Position numbers and translations under genes: made by a program
Notes under the pieces: generated by a model
The model's input: the letters and a program-made list of their open reading frames with translations, nothing else
What the model was told of the DNA's origin: nothing
The model's database searches: none
Shown: positions 34,105 through 42,481 of the stretch, piece after piece
How the letters are laid out: every line of letters starts with the position of its first letter
Numbering within the stretch: the first letter of the stretch is position 1
DNA from: Candidatus Poribacteria bacterium
GTDB lineage: Bacteria > Poribacteria > WGA-4E > WGA-3G
Assembly (NCBI GenBank): GCA_028824685.1
Contig: JAPPCZ010000029.1
Span: forward strand, 60,057-124,056
DNA length: 64,000 nt
Direction: 5' to 3'

Positions 34105-34491
34105 ATGATTGTAGTATATGGCATTAAAGAAAAGCTAAACCCAATAAAGGCAAAACTATCAGATGTAATTCATGAGTGTATGCAGTCTGTACTTGACATG
34201 CCAGAAGACAAACGAGCACATCGTTTTGTTCCTATGAAAAAGGAAGATTTTTACTATCCAAGTGACCGCACAGATGCCTATACTGTCATTGAAATCAATA
34301 TGATGGCAGGTCGCAAGGCAGAAACGCAAAAAAGTCTTATAAAAACACTGTTTAAAGAAATTGAAAGTCAATTATCTATTTCTCCGATAGATATTGAAAT
34401 AACAATAAAAGAACAACCCCAACATTGCTGGGGTTTTCGCGGTATAACAGGAGACGAAGTTAACGATCTGAAGTATAAAGTCAATGTGTAA
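34105..34491 (+). CDS. Tautomerase-family (4-OT-like) protein lacking Pro1
   Basis: A 128-residue protein resembling the longer single-chain tautomerase family (two beta-alpha-beta halves). Family marks are E-D-K-R-A-H-R-F-V-P, D-F-Y-Y-P...R-T-D-A-Y-T-V-I-E-I-N-M-M-A-G-R, K-Q/T-Q-K-S-L, and a terminal Q-P-Q-H-C-W-G-F-R-G. The start is taken as ATG 34105, which puts Ile, not the catalytic Pro, at position 2. ATG 34084 or TTG 34075 would add residues. Lack of the N-terminal proline suggests altered or lost tautomerase activity. It lies downstream of the GNAT gene. Confidence 0.72.
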   Translation: MIVVYGIKEKLNPIKAKLSDVIHECMQSVLDMPEDKRAHRFVPMKKEDFYYPSDRTDAYTVIEINMMAGRKAETQKSLIKTLFKEIESQLSISPIDIEITIKEQPQHCWGFRGITGDEVNDLKYKVNV

Positions 34492-34559
34492 AAAGCACTT
34501 GCGCCACATTAATTTTTCACAAATGTATATAAAAATATGAAGTGAAGGAGAACAAAACA

Positions 34560-35726
34560 ATGAACAATTTACCACAATTCCCCGTGACCGTTGTCGGCAG
34601 CATGCCCCGTTCAAAACTAGTGTCACGGGCATTACGAAATAGACAGAAGGGGCGCGCAACAGATACTGACTTCAATGCAATAGCAGACGAGGCAGTACTG
34701 GAAAGTCTCAAATTGCAAGAAACAAACGGAGTTGATATCGTCAGCGATGGAGAACAACGCCGTGACAACTTTTATTCTTTCATCACAGGCTGTATTGATG
34801 GTATCCGACTGATGACACTGGCAGAAATGCTGGATTATGTTGAAGACAAAGCAGCGTTTGAACAATTACTCAATGCTTTAGATGTACCTGCATTTGCGCT
34901 AAAAAATCCTGTCGTTGATGGGAAGTTAAAACGCACCTCGCCGCTTGTACTAAACGATTATCTTTTTCTCAAACAGCACACAACGAAACCTATTAAGGTT
35001 ACACTTCCCGGCCCATATCTGCTGACCCGTTCAATGTGGGTTAAGAAGCTCTCTTACGATTTTTATCCTGATAAAGAATCCCTTGGTGATGATGTAGTCG
35101 CAATACTTCGAAAGGAATTACACGATTTGCAAGAAGCTGGGTGCGAATTTGTACAATTTGATGAACCTGTGCTAACGGAAGTTGCCTTTACGGGACCGCA
35201 TGAAACGCACACGTTTATGTGCGCCGCCCTTTCAGAAAAAAGCAGCCCAGAAGAAGAACTCAATTTCGCTGTGGAACTGATGAATCGCGTCGTCAATGGA
35301 ATCGATGAAAAAATGAAAACTGCACTCCATGTCTGCCGTGGCAACTGGAGTCAACAGGAAGATGTACTGCTTCGTGGCTCCTACGATCTCCTTATACCTT
35401 ATTTTTGCAAGATGAACGTTAATCAGTTTGTATTGGAATATGCGACAGAGCGCGCTGGCAGCATTGACGTTCTCGCTGAACTTCCTGCCGACAAAGAGGT
35501 TGGACTTGGCGTGGTTGATCCGCGTACCACAGAGGTAGAATCCGTTGATTTTGTATTAGCAAAGGTGCGTGCACTTTTAAAACATCGCAACCCGGAACAG
35601 ATTTTTCTTAATCCGGACTGTGGTTTCGGCACTTTCGCTGATCGTCCTGTAAATACAACAGAAATCGCCATCCAAAAGCTGCAAACTATACATAAAGCAG
35701 CAGAAATTTTGCGTTCAGAAGTATAA
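34560..35726 (+). CDS. MetE-like cobalamin-independent methyltransferase (C-terminal domain form)
   Basis: A 388-residue protein equivalent to the zinc-dependent catalytic half of MetE. VTVVGSMPRS at the start and the zinc site H257-V-C259 plus C354-G-F-G-T are visible. Short MetE-like enzymes of this kind use other methyl donors (methylcobamide proteins, methylated thiols) in place of the folate-binding N-terminal half, which is missing. It probably makes methionine or transfers methyl groups from a vinyl- or thioether-type compound. AAGGAG precedes the ATG at the correct distance; no SAM riboswitch is seen upstream. It stands between the Zorya neighbourhood and the DUF4432 gene. Confidence 0.87.
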   Translation: MNNLPQFPVTVVGSMPRSKLVSRALRNRQKGRATDTDFNAIADEAVLESLKLQETNGVDIVSDGEQRRDNFYSFITGCIDGIRLMTLAEMLDYVEDKAAFEQLLNALDVPAFALKNPVVDGKLKRTSPLVLNDYLFLKQHTTKPIKVTLPGPYLLTRSMWVKKLSYDFYPDKESLGDDVVAILRKELHDLQEAGCEFVQFDEPVLTEVAFTGPHETHTFMCAALSEKSSPEEELNFAVELMNRVVNGIDEKMKTALHVCRGNWSQQEDVLLRGSYDLLIPYFCKMNVNQFVLEYATERAGSIDVLAELPADKEVGLGVVDPRTTEVESVDFVLAKVRALLKHRNPEQIFLNPDCGFGTFADRPVNTTEIAIQKLQTIHKAAEILRSEV

Positions 35727-35787
35727 GGTCTGCTATTTTTTTCTATCTTTTTCCATTGTAATTTCTCTATAGGGTTAGAATACCCAC

Positions 35788-35816
35788 TTGTGTTTTCTAT
35801 ATGTTTATGCTATAAT
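35788..35816 (+). promoter_or_regulatory. Sigma70-like promoter for the DUF4432 gene
   Basis: TTGTGT at 35788-35793 and a consensus TATAAT at 35811-35816 with 17 bases between. The predicted transcript start is about 55 bases before the TTG start codon. Confidence 0.6.
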
Positions 35817-35875
35817 TCGGTCAATTGGATTGCTTAACCTGATTCATACATCCGTAACGCTAAGGAGAACTATAA

Positions 35876-36964
35876 TTGATACATTTATATGGAGAAGCTT
35901 ATGATAGAGTAAAGTTACTTCGCCATTTAGGAGACATCTCACAAGTGGCTGAAGCCAAGATATACCAATTGACTGATGGAAACGAAAAAGGAACGGATGC
36001 GATCGGTTTCAGGACTGGTTCAGGGTTAAATTTCACAGTACTTCCAAACCGTGGTCTTGATATATCTTATGCTGATTATAATGGAATCCCATTATGTTGG
36101 CGTTCAGGGACTGGTGATGTAGCGGCAGCGTATTATGAACCTGAAGGGCTGGGATGGTTACGCGGATTCTATGGAGGATTGCTTACAACTTGTGGTATGA
36201 CGCAAGCGGGTGCTCCGAACGTAGACGAGGATGTGGAACTTGGACTTCACGGCAGAGTTTCTCATATTCCAGCGAAAAACGTTTGGGTAGATAGTCGTTG
36301 GGAGGGTGACCGATACATCTTATGGGCGCAAGGAAAGGTTACAGAAACCACAGCGTTAGGTGAACATTTGTGTCGTACCCGACGTATTTGGACAGAATTA
36401 GGATCAAATAAACTGCATATTGAAGACATTATAGAAAACCTTGGGTATGAGGACTGTCCACACATGTATCTTTTCCACATTAATATTGGTTTCCCTATAC
36501 TCGCAGATGGCAGTGAAATTTTGGCACCCTCCTCACAGGTAACACCGCGGGACGAACACGCCAAAAACAATCTGTCAAATTATAACTTGGGGGAACCCCC
36601 CACTGTTGATTTCCAAGAACATGTCTATTATCATGAAATGGAACCCGATGTTGACAACCACATTCGCGTGGCACTTATCAACCGAAGTTTTAACAATGGT
36701 CAAGGCATTGGAATCGCTGTGCGATACCACAAAACACAATTCCCTCACTTTGTTCAATGGAAAATGTGTGGTCAGGGTGCCTATGTGATGGGTTTAGAAC
36801 CATCAAACTGCCGAGTAGCTGGTAGGGCATCAGAACGCGAACGCGGAACCTTACAGCATATTGAACCTGGTGGTCGCCGCCACTACGAAGTAGAAATCAG
36901 TGTCCTAACTTCCAATGACGAGATTAATGATCTCGCATCAAAAATAGCCGAAAATCAAAAATAA
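35876..36964 (+). CDS. DUF4432 (aldose-epimerase-like) family protein
   Basis: A 362-residue protein of the DUF4432 family in the galactose mutarotase-like fold. Typical features are VLPNRGLDISYADYNGIPLCWRS, LTTCGMTQAG, LHGRVSHIPAK and the closing segment GQGAYVMGLEPSNC with the E-P-(G/C)R-type end. It is thought to act on sugars or sugar phosphates, but no activity has been shown to my knowledge. The start is a TTG with AAGGAG eight bases upstream. A good promoter lies just before it. A putative sugar epimerase would match the many sugar oxidoreductases in the region. Confidence 0.88.
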   Translation: MIHLYGEAYDRVKLLRHLGDISQVAEAKIYQLTDGNEKGTDAIGFRTGSGLNFTVLPNRGLDISYADYNGIPLCWRSGTGDVAAAYYEPEGLGWLRGFYGGLLTTCGMTQAGAPNVDEDVELGLHGRVSHIPAKNVWVDSRWEGDRYILWAQGKVTETTALGEHLCRTRRIWTELGSNKLHIEDIIENLGYEDCPHMYLFHINIGFPILADGSEILAPSSQVTPRDEHAKNNLSNYNLGEPPTVDFQEHVYYHEMEPDVDNHIRVALINRSFNNGQGIGIAVRYHKTQFPHFVQWKMCGQGAYVMGLEPSNCRVAGRASERERGTLQHIEPGGRRHYEVEISVLTSNDEINDLASKIAENQK

Positions 36965-37019
36965 CACCCATTCGGAGTGGATATGCTATTGACGTGTCTG
37001 CTCTAAGGAGAAAATAAAA

Positions 37020-38903
37020 ATGAACAAACGTTTCACTTTACCGCTTTTCGTGGCAGCATTCTTGACAACTATTTTATTTGGCACTTATTTTATAACTCAA
37101 CCAATTAACGTTGCACTGGCTGATGGGCACGAGGTTGGCACGACCTCCCAATCTGAGGCTGTACCTCTTGAAATTCCCAAAGACAGTGTCCTACATTTAA
37201 TTCCTGAAACCACCTTAGGTGTAATCTACTGTCCCAGTTTGCTTGATTTGGATGACAGGATTAACGCAGTGGCATCAGAACTGGTCCCACAAGCCGGCGA
37301 ATCACCAGAACTTCTTTCTCAAATTTTAGCAGAGGCATTCGGTGCTGGATTTGAAAGTTTAGCCGAATTAGAGGAGATTGGCTTGGATCTGAACCAAGAT
37401 TTTGCCATTTTCTTAACGAGTTTGGACCCACCCAGTCTTTCCGCAACTGTACATCTTACAGACCCAGACGCAATGATGCAGGTAATTGAGACTGAAGCGG
37501 AAGGGAGTGAACCTGTCCAATATAATGGTGAAACCTATTGGAGTACTCCTGAAGGCAGTGGCAGCTTCGCGATTTTGGAAAACATACTTGTTTTCTCACA
37601 ACAACCTGAGATTTGCCAGAATGTGATTGATATTAGCAAAGGGACAATGAAGTCTATCGTCGCAAATGAGGGTTACGCGTCATTCCTAACTAATATCATG
37701 AAAGGGGTTGATCAGTTAGCAGCCTATTTTAATCTTGAATCTATCATCGCACCATTTGCCGAACAACTGAAAGAGGAATTGCAGGTAACAATTGACACTA
37801 TCGAAAGTGATCCTTCCGCTATGGCTGCGGCTCCGATGGTTGAAAATATGTTTAACAAGGTGGTAGAAATTGTTGAAGAATTAAAATCTATTAGCGCAAC
37901 GCTCCAAGTTGAAGGAACTGATGTTCAACTTGCACCGTTTTTGCAATTCAAAACCGATGGCAAAATTCAAGAGGCATTAAAAGAAATGGCTCCTGATGAA
38001 TTAGTACTCCTCAATGATTTACCCAATCAAGGTTTTATCAACGGCGCATTCCAGCTCAATGCGAAGCAGTTCTATGAGATGAATGTGTCTTGGTTAGAGT
38101 ATTTTCTGGAAAATGACACTGAACTGAATGAGGCGTTTGCGGAACTTTTGGAACAGATGGAAGAAATTTATGAATCTATGGGTGATGAGTGGAGTTTTTC
38201 TGTTAATTTTAGTGACAGTTTCATGCCAGATTATTTGGTTATCGGTGAGATGAAAGATGAACAAAAACTAAGAACGTATATGGATGAAAAGTTTTTAGAA
38301 CTATTCCAAAAATCAATGCAGATCATGAAAGATAAATTGGGCGACTCCCCTCAGATGAGTATGTACGATGGGGCGCATGTTGGAAACCCTGTAATGCATA
38401 ACGGCGTTGAGATTAAATCTTTCATTTTTCCCAATCTCGGTGCTGTATTCACAGATGTGCCTGACGCTGCTAATTTTATGCCTCAAGAAATGCACTGGTC
38501 TTATGCTTTTTCAGAGGGACTCTTCTACTTCGCTATAGGTGATACAGAACAGATTAAGTCCGCACTTGATAGCAAAGCGAAAGTAAGCGAAAGCATATCT
38601 GAAAACGTGAGTTATCAGAAACTTATTCAGAAGTTGGGAATAGACAATAACATGATTTTCGGAATTTCGCCTATAGCCATGGCGAAGAGTGCTATGAATC
38701 TGGCGGCAAAGGCTGATCCCAACGCTGCCGCAGAAATTAACATGTTTGCCCCCATCCTAATGGGGCTCACTGAATCCTACAGTATCGGGATTTCAGGTAA
38801 AGTTCGGGATGGTGGGGTTGGTGCTAAACTACTCATCACACTTGGCGACTTTAAGCAGATAATTAATACTTTTATGATGATGTCCGGCATGGGGATGATG
38901 TAA
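37020..38903 (+). CDS. Secreted protein of unknown function, DUF3352-like pattern
   Basis: A 627-residue exported protein. The signal peptide runs to about residue 34 (ending VALADGHE). The body has alternating segments of the form VLHLIPETTLGVIYCPSL, FAIFLTSLDPPSLSATVHLTDPDAMMQ and FEF-like hydrophobic strands, resembling bacterial DUF3352-type proteins, but I am not certain of the family. It is Met-rich at the C-terminus (FMMMSGMGMM). AAGGAG lies upstream of the ATG. A convincing terminator follows, so it is a single-gene unit. No catalytic motif was seen; a structural or adhesive surface role is possible. Confidence 0.7.
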   Translation: MNKRFTLPLFVAAFLTTILFGTYFITQPINVALADGHEVGTTSQSEAVPLEIPKDSVLHLIPETTLGVIYCPSLLDLDDRINAVASELVPQAGESPELLSQILAEAFGAGFESLAELEEIGLDLNQDFAIFLTSLDPPSLSATVHLTDPDAMMQVIETEAEGSEPVQYNGETYWSTPEGSGSFAILENILVFSQQPEICQNVIDISKGTMKSIVANEGYASFLTNIMKGVDQLAAYFNLESIIAPFAEQLKEELQVTIDTIESDPSAMAAAPMVENMFNKVVEIVEELKSISATLQVEGTDVQLAPFLQFKTDGKIQEALKEMAPDELVLLNDLPNQGFINGAFQLNAKQFYEMNVSWLEYFLENDTELNEAFAELLEQMEEIYESMGDEWSFSVNFSDSFMPDYLVIGEMKDEQKLRTYMDEKFLELFQKSMQIMKDKLGDSPQMSMYDGAHVGNPVMHNGVEIKSFIFPNLGAVFTDVPDAANFMPQEMHWSYAFSEGLFYFAIGDTEQIKSALDSKAKVSESISENVSYQKLIQKLGIDNNMIFGISPIAMAKSAMNLAAKADPNAAAEINMFAPILMGLTESYSIGISGKVRDGGVGAKLLITLGDFKQIINTFMMMSGMGMM

Positions 38904-38920
38904 AAAAGAATTATAGTTTT

Positions 38921-38953
38921 ACTCGCTCACAATCCTATGTGGGCGAGTTTTTT
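38921..38953 (+). terminator. Rho-independent terminator after the 627-residue protein gene
   Basis: Stem ACTCGCTCACA (38921-38931) with TGTGGGCGAGT (38938-38948), one wobble pair, followed by a T-run ending in TTTTTTAT. It closes the transcription unit of the upstream gene. Confidence 0.88.
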
Positions 38954-39090
38954 ATTTAACTTTTTTGGTATTTATGGTATTATATCAAAATTATTTGCGG
39001 TAGCGCACGGTTGAGAGGGTCGTCCGCTTCTGCATTGTTATTTAGGCAAAACCCTCTGAGAAAGTATTACTTACCTAAGGAGGTAAGCTG

Positions 39091-40368
39091 GTGTATAAAC
39101 ATAAAAGTTTCATGAGACGTTCTTTTATGAAAAAATGGAAATGTCAATCTTTCCTCATCTTTGGTGTAGCGTTATTGTTAATTTTTACTTCATTCGCTAT
39201 CGCTGATACCACCGAAGAAACCGCAGAAACAGCTGAGGCAGCAGAACCCAAGAAAAGTCCTGTGAAAATCGGTGGGGCGATGCGGGCCAATTACGTATAC
39301 GGAACTTACACAGATGGTAGAGGCGATGATAATGGAGATGTCGATCTTGAGATTCTCCGTGTCAATGCCGACCTTGACTTTAATAACATCATTGGTAGAT
39401 TGGAATACCGTTGGTATCCAAGGTGGTTCGGATATGACAGCGGATACAGTATGATACACACTGGTTGGTTAGGATATAATTTCGAAGATTTAGGTACACT
39501 TAAAGCAGGTATTGTACGTGTGCCTTTTGGTCCAGGACCTTACGGTGTTTCTACAAGTTGGTTCTTTGACCAGCATTTTTATGTCGGTCTCTCAGATGAT
39601 CCTGATTTAGGTGTCAGATGGACCGGTTCTTTTGACAAGTTGACGTATGATGTTGCGTACTATTTACAAAGCGAATTCCAAACCGACGGGTCTAGCCTCA
39701 AAAGTTCTCGATATGCTTATGACGTTGTAACACGGAGAGTTGGAGATGGGGACGATGAAGAAGGATATGATGAGCAACATCAGTTCAACCTCCGTGCAAT
39801 TTACGCAATCGAGAATATCGCTGACGTAGGTGTGTCGTTTCAATATGGGTTACTCAAAGCAACGAATGTCGGGGACGATGAGAATGGAAGTCACTACGCG
39901 TTTTCCGCACACATGAAAAACTCGTATGCCAACTTTACGCTCTTTTCACAGTTCTCCTATTACGACCATATTATAGCTGACGAAACGCCTTGGGGCACGG
40001 GAGATACGATTCTCATGGGAGCTTACGATTACGCATCCCCCGTTGCATCTAACGGAATGATACCGGCTGTATCGCTGCGATACAACGGCATTAATGCATC
40101 AGGTGTCTCATGGCTTGACAGTGTCACACCTTATGTGGAATGGAGTTCTATCATAAAAACAGCTGAGGATTATAACCCGAGTACGCTTTTAACAATCGGG
40201 GCAAGTTGGACGTTATTCGGTTCACTTTATGTCTATAGTGATTTTGCAATCTCTGATGGTAACCCCTTTGTTGGGAACGATGGTGCTGGTGATCTCGCTG
40301 CAAACGAAGATTCCGATGATAAGAAGCAGAATTATAGACTAAACCTTAACTTCGGTTATTATTTCTAA
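39091..40368 (+). CDS. Outer-membrane porin-like beta-barrel (OprO/OprP-like)
   Basis: A 425-residue exported outer-membrane protein. The signal sequence ends near AIA-DTT. The body begins VKIGGAMRANYVYG and LEILRVNADLDFNNIIGRLEYR, typical of phosphate-selective or general OprO/P-type porins, and it has alternating aromatic strands to a terminal L-N-F-G-Y-Y-F with the C-terminal Phe of the barrel. The start is a GTG: a near-perfect TAAGGAGGT lies at 39076-39084, seven bases before it, which fixes the choice against later ATGs. It lies just upstream of the BCCT transporter and may form part of an osmolyte uptake unit, inferred from adjacency only. Confidence 0.82.
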   Translation: MYKHKSFMRRSFMKKWKCQSFLIFGVALLLIFTSFAIADTTEETAETAEAAEPKKSPVKIGGAMRANYVYGTYTDGRGDDNGDVDLEILRVNADLDFNNIIGRLEYRWYPRWFGYDSGYSMIHTGWLGYNFEDLGTLKAGIVRVPFGPGPYGVSTSWFFDQHFYVGLSDDPDLGVRWTGSFDKLTYDVAYYLQSEFQTDGSSLKSSRYAYDVVTRRVGDGDDEEGYDEQHQFNLRAIYAIENIADVGVSFQYGLLKATNVGDDENGSHYAFSAHMKNSYANFTLFSQFSYYDHIIADETPWGTGDTILMGAYDYASPVASNGMIPAVSLRYNGINASGVSWLDSVTPYVEWSSIIKTAEDYNPSTLLTIGASWTLFGSLYVYSDFAISDGNPFVGNDGAGDLAANEDSDDKKQNYRLNLNFGYYF

Positions 40369-40437
40369 TCAGTTACGTCATCCTAAGGCGGACGCGTTTT
40401 GTTAGCGCGTCCACCTCTCTAAAAGGAGAATATTGAA

Positions 40438-42144
40438 ATGAACGAAGAAGGAAAACAACCCCAACAGATGCCACACCAAATTGATGAAGGTAGTTACAAA
40501 AAACTATTCGGTTTTGAAATTTACCTAACTCCTGTATTCGTAATTTCCAGTATCACTATTGTCGCTTTTATTGTTGGTTCACTTATCTTTCAAGAACAAG
40601 CGACAACACTTTTCGGGGATGTCCGAGTCTGGCTTACCACAAACCTTGATTGGTTCTTCATGATCTCTACCAATCTCGTTTTTCTCTTTTGTCTGTTTGT
40701 TGCACTCTCACCATTTGGTAAAATACGACTTGGAGGTGCAGATGCAAAACCCGAATATTCATACATAACATGGCTTGCTATGCTCTTTGCAGCAGGTATC
40801 GGAATTGGGCTGCTGTTTTTTGGCGTGTCTGAGCCGGTTACATATTTTCAGGGTGGTAACTATTCGCCCCTGGGGACAGAAACGATTTACGAACCCGGTA
40901 AGATATACAATGATGTAGATACCCCTGTCCTCGGAGATCCTGATTATGATGCAGATAAAGTTTACACTGTTGAAGATGTCCCTGATATGGGAGAAGCCAA
41001 TGTTCAAAAAGCTGCTTCCCTGGGTATAGCGACCACTGTGTTCCATTGGGGGCTGCAAGGGTGGGCGATCTACGGAATTGTTGGACTTGCACTCGCGTTT
41101 TTCGCATACAACCGTGGCTTACCACTCCTAATTCGTTCGGCGTTCTATCCAATATTTGGAGACCGTATATGGGGGTGGACTGGACACATAATTGATACCT
41201 TTGCTATATTTGCAGGTATCTTTGGGTTGGCAACTTCACTTGGATTAGGGGTGCAACAGGTCACCTCCGGACTTGACTATCTATATGGGATTCCAGCGAA
41301 CAATATCACAATGGTCGTGCTGATTGTTATAATTACGGCTATCGCGTTGATCTCAGTGATAACAGGCATTAACGTCGGTATTAAACGTCTCAGCCAATTC
41401 AATGTAGTTCTCGCGTTTTTATTGCTCTTAGCAGTTTTTATTCTCGGTCCAACGCTCTACATATTCCGCAGTTTCTTCACCGGAATTGGCACTTATATCA
41501 TGAATATTGTGCCGCTCAGTAACTGGATCGGGCGCGAGGATACCGGCTTTTATCACGATTGGACGACGTTCTATTGGGCATGGTGGATTGCCTGGGCGCC
41601 ATTCATCGGCACGTTCATCGCCCGTATATCAAAGGGACGCACGATTCGCGAGTTCGTAATCTTCGTACTTCTTATACCGACGCTGTTATGTTTAATCTGG
41701 TTTAGTGCCTTTGGTGGCACTGCTATCCACCAATTCCTCGCCGATAGCTACACCGGAGTAACCGAAAAAGTTGAGACTTATGATTATCCAATTGCTCTCT
41801 TCAAAATGTTGGATGAATTACCGTGGACATTACTGCTTGGTTCCGTTGCCATGTTACTGACTATTATCTTTTTCGTTACCTCGTCAGACTCTGGCTCTCT
41901 AATCATTGATATTATAGCAGCTGGTGGTAAGGTTGACGCACCGGTACCGCAGCGTGTGTTCTGGTGTACAGTGGAGGGGTTAGTCGCTATCGCGTTACTC
42001 CTTGGAGGAGGGTTGAAGGCTTTACAAGCTGCTTCGCTTGCGACAGGTTTCCCCTTTGCAATTGTGCTGTTAGGAATGGGTGCTTGTGTCTTGGTTGGAC
42101 TCATTAAGGAAAGACGTGAGTCCCAATCTGAAGATGGAAATTAA
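40438..42144 (+). CDS. BCCT family betaine/carnitine/choline transporter
   Basis: A 568-residue inner-membrane sodium- or proton-coupled osmolyte transporter. BCCT marks are the glycine-rich stretch AAGIGIGLLFFGVSEPV on TM3, HWGLQGWAIYG, the W-W-x-A-W-A-P-F-I-G-T-F-I-A-R-I-S-K-G-R-T-I-R-E-F motif and twelve predicted helices. There is an acidic insertion (about 145-195, with DYDADKVYTVEDVPDMG) between TM3 and TM4 that is longer than usual. Family role: uptake of betaine, choline or carnitine. It follows the porin gene by 69 bases containing AAAGGAG before the ATG, probably the same operon. Confidence 0.93.
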   Translation: MNEEGKQPQQMPHQIDEGSYKKLFGFEIYLTPVFVISSITIVAFIVGSLIFQEQATTLFGDVRVWLTTNLDWFFMISTNLVFLFCLFVALSPFGKIRLGGADAKPEYSYITWLAMLFAAGIGIGLLFFGVSEPVTYFQGGNYSPLGTETIYEPGKIYNDVDTPVLGDPDYDADKVYTVEDVPDMGEANVQKAASLGIATTVFHWGLQGWAIYGIVGLALAFFAYNRGLPLLIRSAFYPIFGDRIWGWTGHIIDTFAIFAGIFGLATSLGLGVQQVTSGLDYLYGIPANNITMVVLIVIITAIALISVITGINVGIKRLSQFNVVLAFLLLLAVFILGPTLYIFRSFFTGIGTYIMNIVPLSNWIGREDTGFYHDWTTFYWAWWIAWAPFIGTFIARISKGRTIREFVIFVLLIPTLLCLIWFSAFGGTAIHQFLADSYTGVTEKVETYDYPIALFKMLDELPWTLLLGSVAMLLTIIFFVTSSDSGSLIIDIIAAGGKVDAPVPQRVFWCTVEGLVAIALLLGGGLKALQAASLATGFPFAIVLLGMGACVLVGLIKERRESQSEDGN

Positions 42145-42190
42145 TGAGATAATTTGCATCAATTTAGTTCAATAACGTTACAAAACCAGT

Positions 42191-42204
42191 ATGAGAATTC
42201 TCAT
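42191..42204. repeat. Perfect 14-base palindrome, copy 1
   Basis: ATGAGAATTCTCAT, a perfect two-fold palindrome. An identical copy lies 254 bases downstream at 42445-42458. It could serve as an operator for a dimeric regulator of the BCCT or tsaD transcript. Confidence 0.9.
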
Positions 42205-42444
42205 GATAGTGGATTTTACAATTATCTTTATATCTGATCTGTGAATCAATGCTGAATGCGCTTTTGGCATTCAGCGGGAGGGAACTCCGATTCCCGACTA
42301 ACAGTGGTTTTGTCGCGATTCGGAGATCGCTCCCGCTGAATACTACACGGGGAATGCCTAAATGGCATTCATACCTTTGATTTGGCGTATTCAGCGTTGA
42401 TTCACAGAATATATGTGAACTTATTTACATAATTTACTATAAGT

Positions 42445-42458
42445 ATGAGAATTCTCAT
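42445..42458. repeat. Perfect 14-base palindrome, copy 2
   Basis: ATGAGAATTCTCAT again, ending 23 bases before the tsaD GTG start, a position fit for a regulatory site. Confidence 0.9.
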
Positions 42459-42481
42459 AAATTGTAAGTAAAAATTAACTT

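Larger units (their letters stand above)
42188..42458. mobile_element. Insertion-like repeat element flanked by a 17-base duplicated palindrome
   Basis: The 17-base string AGTATGAGAATTCTCAT occurs at 42188-42204 and 42442-42458, bracketing about 237 bases with family-A-like ends (GATAGTGGATTTTA at left; TTTACTATA at right). Inside are GGAATCGGAGTTCCC-type and GCGATCTCCGAATCGC-type inverted hairpins (42276-42334) and GGCATTCAGCG units. The 17-base duplication may be a target-site duplication or a pair of operators. It lies upstream of tsaD. Confidence 0.6.

Noticed and set aside
34414..34436. CCCCA...TGGGG hairpin followed by TTTT as an intrinsic terminator
   Set aside because: It lies inside the tautomerase-like coding sequence, about 60 bases before the stop; probably chance.
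34492..34559. SAM riboswitch before the MetE-like gene
   Set aside because: The gap is only 68 bases and shows no riboswitch motifs.
39008..39064. GAGAGGGT...ACCCTCT stem before the porin as a riboswitch
   Set aside because: A single short stem with no known riboswitch core; not enough to call.
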